Below, piece after piece: positions 7,484 through 16,491 of a stretch of DNA of 64,000 bases. Source of the stretch: Actinacidiphila yanglinensis (lineage in GTDB: Bacteria; Actinomycetota; Actinomycetes; Streptomycetales; Streptomycetaceae). The translations under genes were made by a program, and so were the position numbers. The DNA is taken from NCBI RefSeq assembly GCF_900107965.1, contig NZ_FNVU01000030.1, forward strand, positions 1-64,000, written 5' to 3'. The notes under the pieces were generated by a model, which searched no databases, was not told the origin of the DNA, and worked only from the letters and a program-made list of their open reading frames with translations. Every line of letters starts with the position of its first letter. The first letter of the stretch is position 1.

Positions 7484-7660
7484 ATGGAGCGCACGGTTGT
7501 TCGGTGTGCGGAGGGACATGTGTTCAGCACGACGTCGTTTCCGATGCAGCATCTCGGAGCCGAGCGGTTGGGCCCCGGGCGGCTGTTGAGGTGTCCGAAG
7601 TGCGCTCGGCTGCGGCATGCGGTGCCCGTGGACGAGGTGCGCGGCGGCGTCGGGAAGTAA
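7484..7660 (+). CDS. Small zinc-ribbon-like protein
   Basis: A 58-residue protein with a CAEGH element near residue 8 and a CPKC knuckle near residue 37, suggesting one zinc site of treble-clef or ribbon type. A GGGGAAGGGG tract precedes the ATG at 7484; the in-frame ATG at 7445 gives a poor N-terminus. I infer a small metal-binding protein of unknown role. It lies between tRNA-Gly and dcd and has its own promoter or shares one with dcd. Confidence 0.65.
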   Translation: MERTVVRCAEGHVFSTTSFPMQHLGAERLGPGRLLRCPKCARLRHAVPVDEVRGGVGK

Positions 7661-7756
7661 CGGGCCGGGACGGCGCGGAGGGCGCCGCGGCGACGGGGCG
7701 CTGAGCTGCGGGATGGTGCGGCGGGGCGGGAGATCCGGTTCGGTTAGTCTCGGGGG

Positions 7757-8332
7757 GTGCTTCTCTCTGACAAGGACATCCGAACCGAGATCGACAACGC
7801 GCGCGTGCGGGTCGAGCCGTTCGACGCGTCGATGGTGCAGCCCTCGAGTATCGATGTGCGGCTGGACCGGTTCTTCCGGGTGTTCGAGAACCACCGGTAC
7901 CCGCACATCGATCCGGCGGTGGAGCAGCCGGACCTGACGCGGCTGGTGGAGCCGGAGGGCGACGACGCGTTCATCCTGCACCCGGGGGAGTTCGTGCTCG
8001 CCTCGACGTACGAGGTGATCACGCTCCCGGACGACGTCGCGTCCCGGCTGGAGGGCAAGTCGAGCCTCGGACGGCTGGGCCTCCTCACGCATTCGACGGC
8101 CGGCTTCATCGACCCCGGCTTCTCCGGCCACGTCACGCTGGAGCTGTCCAACGTGGCGACGCTGCCGATCAAGTTGTGGCCCGGGATGAAGATCGGGCAA
8201 CTCTGCCTGTTCCGGCTGTCGTCCCCCGCGGAGTTCCCGTACGGGTCCGCCCGGTACGGCTCCCGCTACCAGGGCCAGCGCGGGCCCACGCCCTCCCGCT
8301 CGTTCCTCAACTTCCACCGCACGCAGGTCTGA
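7757..8332 (+). CDS. dcd: dCTP deaminase
   Basis: A 191-residue enzyme of the dUTPase/dCTP-deaminase fold that converts dCTP to dUTP (some actinobacterial forms continue to dUMP). Family motifs include MVQPSSIDVRLD near 27, the catalytic stretch GKSSLGRLGLLTHSTAGFIDPG at about 101-122 and the C-terminal SARYGSRYQGQRGPTPSR loop that closes over the nucleotide. The GTG start at 7757 is the only good start; its ribosome site is weak. It is a single-copy housekeeping gene next to tRNA-Gly, an arrangement also known in mycobacteria. Confidence 0.93.
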   Translation: MLLSDKDIRTEIDNARVRVEPFDASMVQPSSIDVRLDRFFRVFENHRYPHIDPAVEQPDLTRLVEPEGDDAFILHPGEFVLASTYEVITLPDDVASRLEGKSSLGRLGLLTHSTAGFIDPGFSGHVTLELSNVATLPIKLWPGMKIGQLCLFRLSSPAEFPYGSARYGSRYQGQRGPTPSRSFLNFHRTQV

Positions 8333-8439
8333 GCGGCCGCCCCCGGACGCAGTACCCGCCCCGACGCAGGGCCCGCGCAAACGCACGACCCGCCGCGACG
8401 GAAGACCCGGGTACGGGAACCCGTGCGCCCAGGCACCCA

Positions 8440-8916
8440 CTACCGGTGCATCCGCGCACCCTTCAACACCTTGTCCACCGCGTTCCTCGGCCCGTACACG
8501 GCCAGCCCCACCAGGTCGAGCCCGTCCCGCGGCACCGCCCGGACCGCCGCCCGGTTGTCGTGGTCGTTGCCCGTGGCGAAGAGGTCCGCGGTGAAGATCG
8601 CCCGCGGCAACGCGCGGGACAGCGCCCGCGCGTGGGCGGTGACCAGCATCTGCTTGTCGCCCTCGAAGACCAGGACCGGCTGCCGGAACATCGGCAGGTA
8701 GGGCGTGCCGTCGGCGTCCTCGTAGGGCTCCCCGACCACCTCGGGCAGTTGCGAGCCGAGCCCGCTGACGAGGAAGGCGGTCACGTTCAGCCGCTGCCAC
8801 GTCTCCAGGTCGTCCCGCAGCAGGACGGCGATCTTCGTGTCGAAGCGGACGGGCGCCGGCGGGCCCGATTCGGGCTGCGGCAGCGGTTCGGGGGAGGTGC
8901 GGTTCGCGTTGCTCAT
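8440..8916 (-). CDS. DUF2000 family protein
   Basis: A 158-residue protein. After a Pro-rich leader (1-22) it has a compact domain beginning FDTKIAVLLRDDLETWQRLN and ending GPRNAVDKVLKGARMHR. It resembles DUF2000, a family structurally related to peptidyl-tRNA hydrolase-like folds with no established reaction. It has no signal peptide or membrane helix. It lies tail-to-tail with dcd. The function is unknown. Confidence 0.7.
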   Translation of the reverse strand: MSNANRTSPEPLPQPESGPPAPVRFDTKIAVLLRDDLETWQRLNVTAFLVSGLGSQLPEVVGEPYEDADGTPYLPMFRQPVLVFEGDKQMLVTAHARALSRALPRAIFTADLFATGNDHDNRAAVRAVPRDGLDLVGLAVYGPRNAVDKVLKGARMHR

Positions 8917-9020
8917 ACCGCCACTCTCGCGCCCGCCCCACCCCGCGTTCTTGTACGTTCCTGCCCGATCCGGGAAGTCGGCGGCCCACGCGGGTGGACC
9001 GCCCCGCCGGAGAAACCCGA

Positions 9021-10052
9021 TCAGATCAGCGGCAGCTTGAACAGCATCAGCAGCGCGACCAGCTGGATCGACGACGCCCCGAGCGCCTTGTGCCACGGCA
9101 GGTCGTGCGACTTGGCCACCATCGACGTGAGGAGCGCGCCGCAGGCGATCCACGTCGCCCACCCGAGCAACTGCACGAAGCCGTTGCCGCCGCCCAGGAA
9201 GAGCGCGAAGAACAGCCGGGGCGTGTCCGTGAGCGAACTCACCAGCATCGCCAGGCCGATCGTGGGAGCCCAGGCGCCGTCCCCGCCGAGCTGGCGGGCG
9301 AGCGTGTGGGTGACCGCGCCGAGGGTGAGCCCGCACAGCACGACCACGACCCCGGTGGTCAGCACCCACGGGATGCTTGCCGTCAGCGTGGAGTTGAGCA
9401 CGTCACTGCGGGCGGCGTCGAAGCCGAAGACGGCGAGCAGCCCGTAGAGGAAGGTCACGGTCAGAGCCGGGCCCCACACCGAGTGGTCGCGCATCTGCCA
9501 GAACGTCCGGCCCGGCCGCAGCACGATCCCGCTCAGCAGTTGCTTCCAGTGCAGCCGGGGAGCGGCGGGCGTCGCGCTCGCCTGGCCCGCGCGGTAGGTG
9601 GCCACGTGGTCGTCGCCGTAGCCCCGCTCGTCGTAGCGCTCGCCTCCGTAGGGCCCGCCGCCGTAACCCTGCCCGCCGTAACCGGAGCCGGCCCCCTCGT
9701 AGCCCTGCCGGTCGTACGAACCGCGGTCGTACGCCCCGCCGTCGCCTCCCTGGTCCGCGTACGGGTCGGAGTAGCGCGCGTCCGCGCCCAGGGTGAACGC
9801 GCGGGTGCTGCCGGGGGAGTCGTCGTAGGAGGGGGCGGGGCCGCGGTCGAAGTACTCGGGTTCGCCGCCGCGGGGTGCGCCGCCGCGCGGCGCGCCGTCG
9901 GGGTAGCCGCTCCCGGGGTGCCCGTTGCCGTACCCCCGCGGGTATCCCTGGCCCTGCTGCGGCGCACCGGAGGGACCGGGCGGCCGGTACTGCGCCGGCT
10001 GCGCCCCGCCCCGCTGTCGGCCCTCGCCCCGTCGTCCCTTGAAACCAGCCAC
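9021..10052 (-). CDS. Yip1-family membrane protein with Gly/Tyr-rich N-terminus
   Basis: A 343-residue protein from a GTG start at 10052. The first 150 residues are low-complexity, rich in Gly, Tyr, Pro and Asp (repeats such as GYGGQGYGGG), as in many actinobacterial cell-envelope proteins. Residues about 160-343 hold five membrane helices and match the YIP1-like domain, with the segment LLSGIVLRPGRTFWQMRD before the first helix. It probably sits in the plasma membrane with the disordered tail in the cytoplasm. It is divergent from the DsbA-like lipoprotein gene. The function is unknown. Confidence 0.7.
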   Translation of the reverse strand: MAGFKGRRGEGRQRGGAQPAQYRPPGPSGAPQQGQGYPRGYGNGHPGSGYPDGAPRGGAPRGGEPEYFDRGPAPSYDDSPGSTRAFTLGADARYSDPYADQGGDGGAYDRGSYDRQGYEGAGSGYGGQGYGGGPYGGERYDERGYGDDHVATYRAGQASATPAAPRLHWKQLLSGIVLRPGRTFWQMRDHSVWGPALTVTFLYGLLAVFGFDAARSDVLNSTLTASIPWVLTTGVVVVLCGLTLGAVTHTLARQLGGDGAWAPTIGLAMLVSSLTDTPRLFFALFLGGGNGFVQLLGWATWIACGALLTSMVAKSHDLPWHKALGASSIQLVALLMLFKLPLI

Positions 10053-10194
10053 GCCTTCGAACGTACCCGCTACCCAGTGGTGCCGGGACGGCCCGCTGTC
10101 CACAGGCCGCCATTGCTGCCAACCTGTGACACGCCCGGTAGCCTGCCGGGCGGTGACGCGTGACGGCCACGACATGCGCGGGGGGAAGCCGACC

Positions 10195-11043
10195 ATGAGC
10201 GGTACGACAGGTGGGAACACCGGGACGAACCGGACGAACAAGGACGCCCGGTCCAGGGCCGATCGGGTGATATCCCGGCGGCGGGCGGCCGCCCTGCCGG
10301 CGGTCGCGGCCGTCCTCACGCTCGCCTTGGCGCTCGCCGGCTGCGACAGCGGCTCCGGCCCGGCCGACGGCTCGCGCCTGCCGGAGTCCCGTACGAGCAC
10401 CGCGACCGCCACCCCGCCGCCGCCGGAGACCGCGACGAGCAGTCCGGCCGCCGGCCAGGGCACCATCCCGGCCCGGCTCGAAGCGGACGGCACGACCGTC
10501 ACCGTGGGCGACCCCGCCGCGCCGCACACCCTCACCGTCGTCGAGGACCCGCGCTGCCCGTACTGCGAGCGGTTCGAGCAGGCGAACGCCGCCCGGATCC
10601 AGGAGCTGGAGAAGGCCGGCACGATCCGGGTGCAGTACACCTTCGCGTCGTTCCTCGACCAGAGCCTCGGCGGGGGCGGCTCGAAGCGGGCGGTGAACGC
10701 GCTGCGCGCGGCCCTGGGCACGGACGGGCACGGCAGCGGCTTCGTGACGCTGCACACGCTGGTGTACGAGTACCAGCCGAACGAGAACAGTGACGGCTTC
10801 ACCGCGGACTTCCTGCTCGAACTCGCGGGGAAGGTCCCGGGGTTGCGCTCTGCCGCCTTCGACGCCGCGGTGCGCGGCCAGACCTACGCGAGCTTCGTCA
10901 CCGCCTCGGAGAGTGCCTTCACCAAGAGCGGGGCGAGCGGCACGCCCGTGGTGAAGATCGACGGTGACAACGTGTCCGGCCAGGACGGGGTCTCGACGGC
11001 CGCGGGCTTCGACAAGCTGCTGGCCGGCCACGGGGTGTCCTGA
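10195..11043 (+). CDS. DsbA-like thioredoxin-fold lipoprotein
   Basis: A 282-residue secreted lipoprotein. Arginines RRR precede a hydrophobic segment and the lipobox LALAGC with lipidated Cys near residue 50. A Ser/Thr/Pro linker follows, then a thioredoxin-fold domain with the active site EDPRCPYCERF (CPYC, near residue 120) and a cis-Pro loop GASGTPVVKID. It would make or shuffle disulfides in exported proteins. GGGGGGAAG lies upstream of the chosen ATG; another ATG at 10174 is possible. It is convergent with the Fe-S oxidoreductase gene. Confidence 0.82.
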   Translation: MSGTTGGNTGTNRTNKDARSRADRVISRRRAAALPAVAAVLTLALALAGCDSGSGPADGSRLPESRTSTATATPPPPETATSSPAAGQGTIPARLEADGTTVTVGDPAAPHTLTVVEDPRCPYCERFEQANAARIQELEKAGTIRVQYTFASFLDQSLGGGGSKRAVNALRAALGTDGHGSGFVTLHTLVYEYQPNENSDGFTADFLLELAGKVPGLRSAAFDAAVRGQTYASFVTASESAFTKSGASGTPVVKIDGDNVSGQDGVSTAAGFDKLLAGHGVS

Positions 11044-11135
11044 GGGACGGTCCCGCAGCCGGCCAGGGGGGTATGCGGCCGATCAGCCGGTCCGACGTCC
11101 GGCCGACCCGGTCGGAAGGTCGGCCGGTCGGATGA

Positions 11136-13394
11136 TCAGCCTGTCGGCGCGGCCTCGGCGGGCACCGCCACCGGCGTCCGCACGGAGTCGAGCAGCAACT
11201 GCGCGACGTCCACGACCTGCAACGACTCCTTCGCCTTGCCGTCGTTCTTCTTGCCGTTGACCGAGTCGGTGAGCATCACCAGGCAGAACGGGCAGGCGGT
11301 GGAGACGATGTCCGGGTTGAGGGACAGCGCCTCGTCCACGCGCTCGTTGTTGATGCGCTTGCCGATCCGCTCCTCCATCCACATGCGCGCGCCGCCGGCG
11401 CCGCAGCAGAAGCCGCGCTCCTTGTGGCGGTGCATCTCCTCGTTCCGCAGCCCGGGCACCTTGGCGATGATCTCGCGCGGCGGCGTGTAGACCTTGTTGT
11501 GCCGGCCGAGGTAGCAGGGGTCGTGGTACGTGATCAGGCCCTCGACGGGGTTGACCGGGACCAGCTTCCCCTCGTCCACCAGGTGCTGGAGCAGCTGGGT
11601 GTGGTGCACGACCTCGTACTCGCCGCCGAGCTGCGGGTACTCGTTGGCAAGGGTGTTGAAGCAGTGCGGGCAGGTGGCGACGATCTTCTTCGACGAGCGC
11701 GGCTTGCGGCTCGAGGGGACCACCTTGCCGTCGTCGTCGAGCTCCTCGCCGAACGCCATGTTCAGCATCCCGACGTTCTCCTGGCCGAGTTGCTGGAACA
11801 GGAACTCGTTGCCGAGGCGGCGGGCCGAGTCGCCGGTGCAGTTCTCCTCGCCGCCCATGATGGCGAAGTCGACCCCGGCGATGTGCAGCAGTTCGGCGAA
11901 CGCCTTGGTGGTCTTCTTGGCGCGGTCCTCCAGCGAACCGGCGCAGCCGACCCAGTAGAGGTACTCGACCTCGGTCAGGTCCTCGATGTCCTCGCCCACG
12001 ATGGGCACCTCGAAGTCGACCTCCTTCACCCAGGCCAGCCGCTGCTTCTTCGGCAGGCCCCAGGGGTTGCCCTTCTTCTCCAGGTTCTTCAGCATCGTGC
12101 CGGCCTCGCTGGGGAAGGCCGACTCGATCATCACCTGGTAGCGGCGCATGTCGACGATGTGGTCGACGTGCTCGATGTCGACCGGGCACTGCTCGACGCA
12201 GGCGCCGCAGGTGGTGCAGGACCACAGCACGTCGGGGTCGATGACCCCGTTCTCCTCCAGGGTGCCGATCAGCGGGCGTTCGGCCTCGGCGAGCGCCGCG
12301 GCGGGGACGCCGGCGAGCTGCTCCTCGGTCGCCTTCTCCTCGCCCTCCGCGGACTTGCCGCCACCCGCGAGCAGGTAGGGCGCCTTGGCGTGGGCGTGGT
12401 CGCGCAGCGACATGATCAGCAGCTTCGGCGACAGCGGCTTGCCGGTGTTCCATGCGGGGCACTGCGACTGGCAGCGGCCGCACTCGGTGCAGGTGGAGAA
12501 GTCGAGGATGCCCTTCCAGGAGAACTGCTCGACCTGGGAGACGCCGAAGACGTCGTCCTCGCCCGGGTCCTCGAAGTCGATCGGCACGCCGCCGCTGGTC
12601 ATCGGCTGGAGCGCGCCCAGGGCGACCGGACCCTCGGCGTTGCGCTTGAACCAGATGTTGAAGAAGGCCAGGAAGCGGTGCCAGGCGACGCCCATCGAGG
12701 TGTTGAGGCCGAGGGTGATCGCCCAGATCATGGTGACGCCCAGCTTGATCATCGCGACCAGGTACACGAGGTTCTGGAGCGTGTGGGTGCTCAGCCCGCG
12801 CAGGCCCGCGACCAGGGGGTACGACACCCAGTACGCCGCCTCGTAGTGGCCGACGCCGTGCAGGGCGCCCTCCAGGCCGCGCAGCATGAGGATCGCCAGC
12901 CCGATGACGAGCACCACGTACTCGACGAAGTACGCCTGCCAGGCGGTCGATCCGGCGAACCGCGACTTGCGGCCGGCCCGGGAGGGCAGGTTCATCAGCC
13001 GGACCGCGATGAGCACCAGGATGCCCAGGGTCGTGAACAGCGTGATGAACTCGACGTACACCTCGTACGGCAGCCAGGTGCCGATCACCGGCAGGATCCA
13101 GTCGGCCTTGAAGAGCTGGCCGTAGGCGTTGACGATGGTCAGGCCCAGGGTGAGGAAGCCGACCGCCACGAACCAGTGGGCCACGCCGATCGCGCCCCAC
13201 TTGTTCATCCGGGTGTGGCCGACGAACTCCCTGGCCAGGGTCTTCGTCCGCGCGACCGGGTTGCCGGTACGGGTACCCGCGGGGGCGGGCTGACCGAGCG
13301 TGATGAACCGGTAGATCTGCGCGACGGCGAGGCCGATCAGGGCGACGCCGACCGCCGTGAGGACCAGCGACACGATGATCGCGGCGAGTTGCAT
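11136..13394 (-). CDS. Membrane-bound Fe-S oxidoreductase (HdrD/GlpC-like)
   Basis: A 752-residue protein. About six membrane helices fill residues 1-270. Two [4Fe-4S] motifs follow (CTECGRCQSQCP and CTTCGACVEQCP), and the C-terminal half has the cysteine-rich CCG domains (ENCTGD, TCPHCFNTL, DPCYLGRH, CCGAGGARMW, TACPFC). This is the architecture of the actinobacterial iron-sulfur reductase represented by M. tuberculosis Rv0338c. It likely passes electrons between an unknown donor and the quinone pool at the inner face of the membrane; substrate unknown. The gene stands alone and diverges from dnaK, as in related genomes. Confidence 0.88.
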   Translation of the reverse strand: MQLAAIIVSLVLTAVGVALIGLAVAQIYRFITLGQPAPAGTRTGNPVARTKTLAREFVGHTRMNKWGAIGVAHWFVAVGFLTLGLTIVNAYGQLFKADWILPVIGTWLPYEVYVEFITLFTTLGILVLIAVRLMNLPSRAGRKSRFAGSTAWQAYFVEYVVLVIGLAILMLRGLEGALHGVGHYEAAYWVSYPLVAGLRGLSTHTLQNLVYLVAMIKLGVTMIWAITLGLNTSMGVAWHRFLAFFNIWFKRNAEGPVALGALQPMTSGGVPIDFEDPGEDDVFGVSQVEQFSWKGILDFSTCTECGRCQSQCPAWNTGKPLSPKLLIMSLRDHAHAKAPYLLAGGGKSAEGEEKATEEQLAGVPAAALAEAERPLIGTLEENGVIDPDVLWSCTTCGACVEQCPVDIEHVDHIVDMRRYQVMIESAFPSEAGTMLKNLEKKGNPWGLPKKQRLAWVKEVDFEVPIVGEDIEDLTEVEYLYWVGCAGSLEDRAKKTTKAFAELLHIAGVDFAIMGGEENCTGDSARRLGNEFLFQQLGQENVGMLNMAFGEELDDDGKVVPSSRKPRSSKKIVATCPHCFNTLANEYPQLGGEYEVVHHTQLLQHLVDEGKLVPVNPVEGLITYHDPCYLGRHNKVYTPPREIIAKVPGLRNEEMHRHKERGFCCGAGGARMWMEERIGKRINNERVDEALSLNPDIVSTACPFCLVMLTDSVNGKKNDGKAKESLQVVDVAQLLLDSVRTPVAVPAEAAPTG

Positions 13395-13749
13395 GGGGGC
13401 TCCTCGGGCCTGCGCGAGCGAAACGTACTAAGCGGTAACTTACTCCGGTCTCGGCTGAGGTTACCCGGGAATTCGGGGCCCATAAAGCCGCCCTGCTGGT
13501 GATCTGCGTCGCGAGAGGGGGTCGTGATGCGCCGGGCGTGCCGCCGAACGGGGGAAGTGGGCGGATCGGGCTCGGGGAGGGGAACTACGCAGGGTGCTCG
13601 TCCGTGAGACAAGAAGAGGGGTGGAGCGGGGTGTGGGGCTGCGCGGGGGCGACGGTGTCGGGGGTGCGGTGAGGCGAGAAGGGGTGTGAAGGGGTGCGGT
13701 GAGGTTCGGAGGGGCGAGTGGCTGTAGTGCGTCGACCACGCGCCGTTAA

Positions 13750-13770
13750 GTTGAGTCGCCTCGACTCATG
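13750..13770 (+). promoter_or_regulatory. HAIR operator 1 (HspR site) of dnaK
   Basis: GTTGAGT-N7-ACTCATG matches the HAIR consensus CTTGAGT-N7-ACTCAAG at 12 of 14 positions. It lies just upstream of the candidate -35 element. Confidence 0.75.
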
Positions 13771-13801
13771 TCAATTGACAGCGGGCTCCCGGTCGTGCAC
13801 T

Positions 13802-13822
13802 CTTGAGCCAGTTGCACTCAAG
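13802..13822 (+). promoter_or_regulatory. HAIR operator 2 (HspR site) of dnaK
   Basis: CTTGAGC-N7-ACTCAAG differs from the HAIR consensus at one position. It lies between the candidate -10 and the dnaK ribosome site GGAGGA, where HspR would block transcription. Confidence 0.88.
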
Positions 13823-13844
13823 TCAGTTTGTTGGAGGATTCACC

Positions 13845-15722
13845 ATGGCACGTGCGGTCGGCATCGACCTGGGCACGACTAATTCCGTCGTCAGCGTTCT
13901 CGAAGGCGGCGAGCCCACCGTCATCACCAACGCAGAGGGCGCCAGGACCACGCCGTCCGTCGTCGCCTTCGCCAAGAACGGCGAGGTGCTCGTCGGCGAG
14001 GTGGCCAAGCGCCAGGCTGTCACCAACGTCGACAGGACCATCCGCTCGGTCAAGCGCCACATGGGCACCGACTGGCGGATCAACCTCGACGGCAAGGACT
14101 TCAACCCGCAGCAGATCTCCGCGTTCATCCTGCAGAAGCTGAAGCGGGACGCCGAGTCGTACCTGGGCGAGAAGGTCACCGACGCGGTGATCACCGTCCC
14201 CGCGTACTTCAACGACTCCGAGCGGCAGGCCACCAAGGAGGCCGGCGAGATCGCCGGCCTGAACGTGCTGCGCATCGTCAACGAGCCGACCGCCGCCGCG
14301 CTGGCGTACGGCCTGGACAAGGACGACCAGACGATCCTCGTCTTCGACCTCGGTGGCGGCACCTTCGACGTGTCCCTGCTGGAGATCGGCGACGGCGTGG
14401 TGGAGGTCAAGGCCACCAACGGCGACAACCACCTCGGTGGCGACGACTGGGACCAGCGGGTCGTGGACTACCTGGTCAAGCAGTTCCACTCGGGCCACGG
14501 CGTGGACCTGGGCAAGGACAAGATGGCGCTCCAGCGGCTGCGTGAGGCCGCGGAGAAGGCCAAGATCGAGCTGTCCTCGTCCACCGAGACCTCGATCAAC
14601 CTGCCCTACATCACGGCGTCCGCCGAGGGCCCGCTGCACCTGGACGAGAAGCTCACCCGGGCGCAGTTCCAGCAGCTCACCTCCGACCTGCTGGAGCGCT
14701 GCAAGACCCCGTTCCACAACGTGATCAAGGACGCCGGCATCCAGCTGTCCGAGATCGACCACGTGGTCCTGGTCGGCGGCTCGACCCGTATGCCCGCCGT
14801 CGCCGAGCTGGTGCGCGAGCTGACCGGTGGCAAGGAGGCCAACAAGGGCGTCAACCCGGACGAGGTCGTCGCCATCGGCGCCTCGCTCCAGGCCGGTGTC
14901 CTGAAGGGCGAGGTCAAGGACGTCCTGCTGCTCGACGTCACCCCGCTGTCCCTCGGTATCGAGACCAAGGGCGGCATCATGACCAAGCTGATCGAGCGGA
15001 ACACGACGATCCCGACGAAGCGTTCGGAGATCTTCACCACCGCCGAGGACAACCAGCCGTCCGTGCAGATCCAGGTCTATCAGGGCGAGCGCGAGATCGC
15101 GGCGTACAACAAGAAGCTCGGGATGTTCGAGCTGACCGGCCTGCCGCCGGCCCCGCGCGGGATGCCCCAGATCGAGGTCACCTTCGACATCGACGCCAAC
15201 GGCATCATGCACGTCGGCGCGAAGGACCTGGGCACCGGCAAGGAGCAGCGGATGACCGTCACCGGCGGCTCCTCGCTGCCCAAGGACGAGGTCGACCGGA
15301 TGCGCCAGGAGGCCGAGCAGTACGCGGACGAGGACCACAAGCGCCGCGAGGCCGCCGAGACCCGCAACCAGGGTGAGCAGCTCGTCTACCAGACCGAGAA
15401 GTTCATCGCGGACAACAAGGACAAGCTCCCCGAGGACGTCCGCTCCGAGGTCGAGACCGCGGTCGCCGACCTCAAGGAGAAGCTGAAGAACGAGTCGTCC
15501 GACGACAGCAACACCTCGGCGATCCGCGAGGCCACCGAGAAGGTCGCGGCCACCAGCCAGAAGCTCGGCCAGGCGCTGTACGCCAACGCGCAGGCCGAGG
15601 GCGGCGCGGCCGGTGCCGGCGCGGGTGCTCCCGGCGACGAGCAGGCCGCACCGGCTGACGACGACGTCGTGGACGCCGAGATCGTCGACGACGAGAACGG
15701 CAAGAGGGATGGTGCCGCGTGA
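13845..15722 (+). CDS. dnaK: Hsp70 chaperone DnaK
   Basis: A 625-residue Hsp70. The nucleotide-binding domain (1-360) has the phosphate loops GIDLGTTNS and DLGGGTFDVS and the adenosine-site VGGSTRMPAV. The substrate domain begins after the interdomain linker DVLLLDVTPLS, and an acidic lid ends in a Gly/Ala-rich tail. It refolds and holds proteins in an ATP cycle with GrpE and DnaJ, and is known in streptomycetes to act as co-repressor with HspR, so the operon senses free chaperone. GGAGGA precedes the ATG. grpE begins inside the dnaK stop. Confidence 0.98.
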   Translation: MARAVGIDLGTTNSVVSVLEGGEPTVITNAEGARTTPSVVAFAKNGEVLVGEVAKRQAVTNVDRTIRSVKRHMGTDWRINLDGKDFNPQQISAFILQKLKRDAESYLGEKVTDAVITVPAYFNDSERQATKEAGEIAGLNVLRIVNEPTAAALAYGLDKDDQTILVFDLGGGTFDVSLLEIGDGVVEVKATNGDNHLGGDDWDQRVVDYLVKQFHSGHGVDLGKDKMALQRLREAAEKAKIELSSSTETSINLPYITASAEGPLHLDEKLTRAQFQQLTSDLLERCKTPFHNVIKDAGIQLSEIDHVVLVGGSTRMPAVAELVRELTGGKEANKGVNPDEVVAIGASLQAGVLKGEVKDVLLLDVTPLSLGIETKGGIMTKLIERNTTIPTKRSEIFTTAEDNQPSVQIQVYQGEREIAAYNKKLGMFELTGLPPAPRGMPQIEVTFDIDANGIMHVGAKDLGTGKEQRMTVTGGSSLPKDEVDRMRQEAEQYADEDHKRREAAETRNQGEQLVYQTEKFIADNKDKLPEDVRSEVETAVADLKEKLKNESSDDSNTSAIREATEKVAATSQKLGQALYANAQAEGGAAGAGAGAPGDEQAAPADDDVVDAEIVDDENGKRDGAA

Positions 15723-16429
15723 CGGAGGAGCCGAAGGGCTTCGAGGAGCCCGACGTCCCCTCCGACGCCGCCGACAAGCCGGAGTCCGGCAAGGCGGGCA
15801 AGTCCGGCTCGGGCACCGGGGCCGCCGGTAAGGCGGGCCCGGGGTCCGGTGGCGGGGACGACGCGACCTCCCAGGAGCTGACGGCCGTCAAGGCGCAGTT
15901 GGACCAGGTGCGCACCGCCCTCGGCGAGCGCACCGCCGACCTCCAGCGCCTCCAGGCCGAGTACCAGAACTACCGCCGCCGGGTGGAGCGGGACCGTGTC
16001 GCCGTCAAGGAGATCGCGGTCGCCAACCTGCTGTCCGAACTGCTCCCGGTGCTCGACGACATCGGCCGGGCGCGGGAGCACGGCGAGCTGCTCGGCGGCT
16101 TCAAGTCGGTCGCCGAGTCGCTGGAGACGGTGGCCGCGAAGCTGGGCCTGCAGCAGTTCGGCAAGGAGGGCGAGCCCTTCGACCCGCTGGTGCACGAAGC
16201 GCTGATGCACAGCTACTCGCCTGATGTCACTCAGACGACATGCGTGCAGATCCTTCAGCCTGGGTACCGCATCGGGGAGCGCAACCTGCGGCCCGCCCGG
16301 GTCGCGGTCGCCGAGCCCCAGCCGGGCAGCCACGGCAAGGACGAGCAGTCCGAGTCGGGTGAGCCGGCCGACCAGGCCGACCGGAAGGCGGACGACGACG
16401 AGGAGACCGGTGGCCCGGACCAGGGCTGA
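15719..16429 (+). CDS. grpE: Nucleotide exchange factor GrpE
   Basis: A 236-residue GrpE. A Gly/Ser/Asp-rich N-terminal tail (1-55) leads into a long coiled coil (LTAVKAQLDQVR ... LQAEYQNYRRRVERDR) and a C-terminal beta domain ending VQILQPGYRIGERNLRPARV, the signature of the family. It releases ADP from DnaK. The GTG start overlaps the dnaK stop (GTGA), so translation is coupled. The acidic tail after residue 210 is typical of actinobacterial members. Confidence 0.96.
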   Translation: MTEEPKGFEEPDVPSDAADKPESGKAGKSGSGTGAAGKAGPGSGGGDDATSQELTAVKAQLDQVRTALGERTADLQRLQAEYQNYRRRVERDRVAVKEIAVANLLSELLPVLDDIGRAREHGELLGGFKSVAESLETVAAKLGLQQFGKEGEPFDPLVHEALMHSYSPDVTQTTCVQILQPGYRIGERNLRPARVAVAEPQPGSHGKDEQSESGEPADQADRKADDDEETGGPDQG

Positions 16430-16491
16430 CGGAGCAGGGCGCACCGGGTACCCCGGGGCGGCGGCTGTGACGGAGAGGAGGGACGCCGAGG

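Larger units (their letters stand above)
13395..13844. promoter_or_regulatory. Divergent region with dnaK promoter
   Basis: These 450 bases between the Fe-S oxidoreductase and dnaK contain no convincing gene. A possible dnaK promoter is TTGACA (13775-13780), followed after 17 bases by the weak -10 CACTCT, flanked on both sides by HAIR operators. The part nearer 13400-13740 shows no clear structure. Confidence 0.65.

Noticed and set aside
10096..10104. CTGTCCACA, a possible single DnaA box
   Set aside because: A lone relaxed match between two unrelated genes is not informative. The TGTGGACAA at about 30777 inside a coding region was rejected for the same reason.
11424..13502. A 692-codon plus-strand frame
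   Set aside because: Antisense shadow of the Fe-S oxidoreductase, which has all its cysteine motifs.
13818..15338. A 506-codon minus-strand frame opposite dnaK
   Set aside because: Composition is that of a dnaK antisense shadow; no domain is visible.
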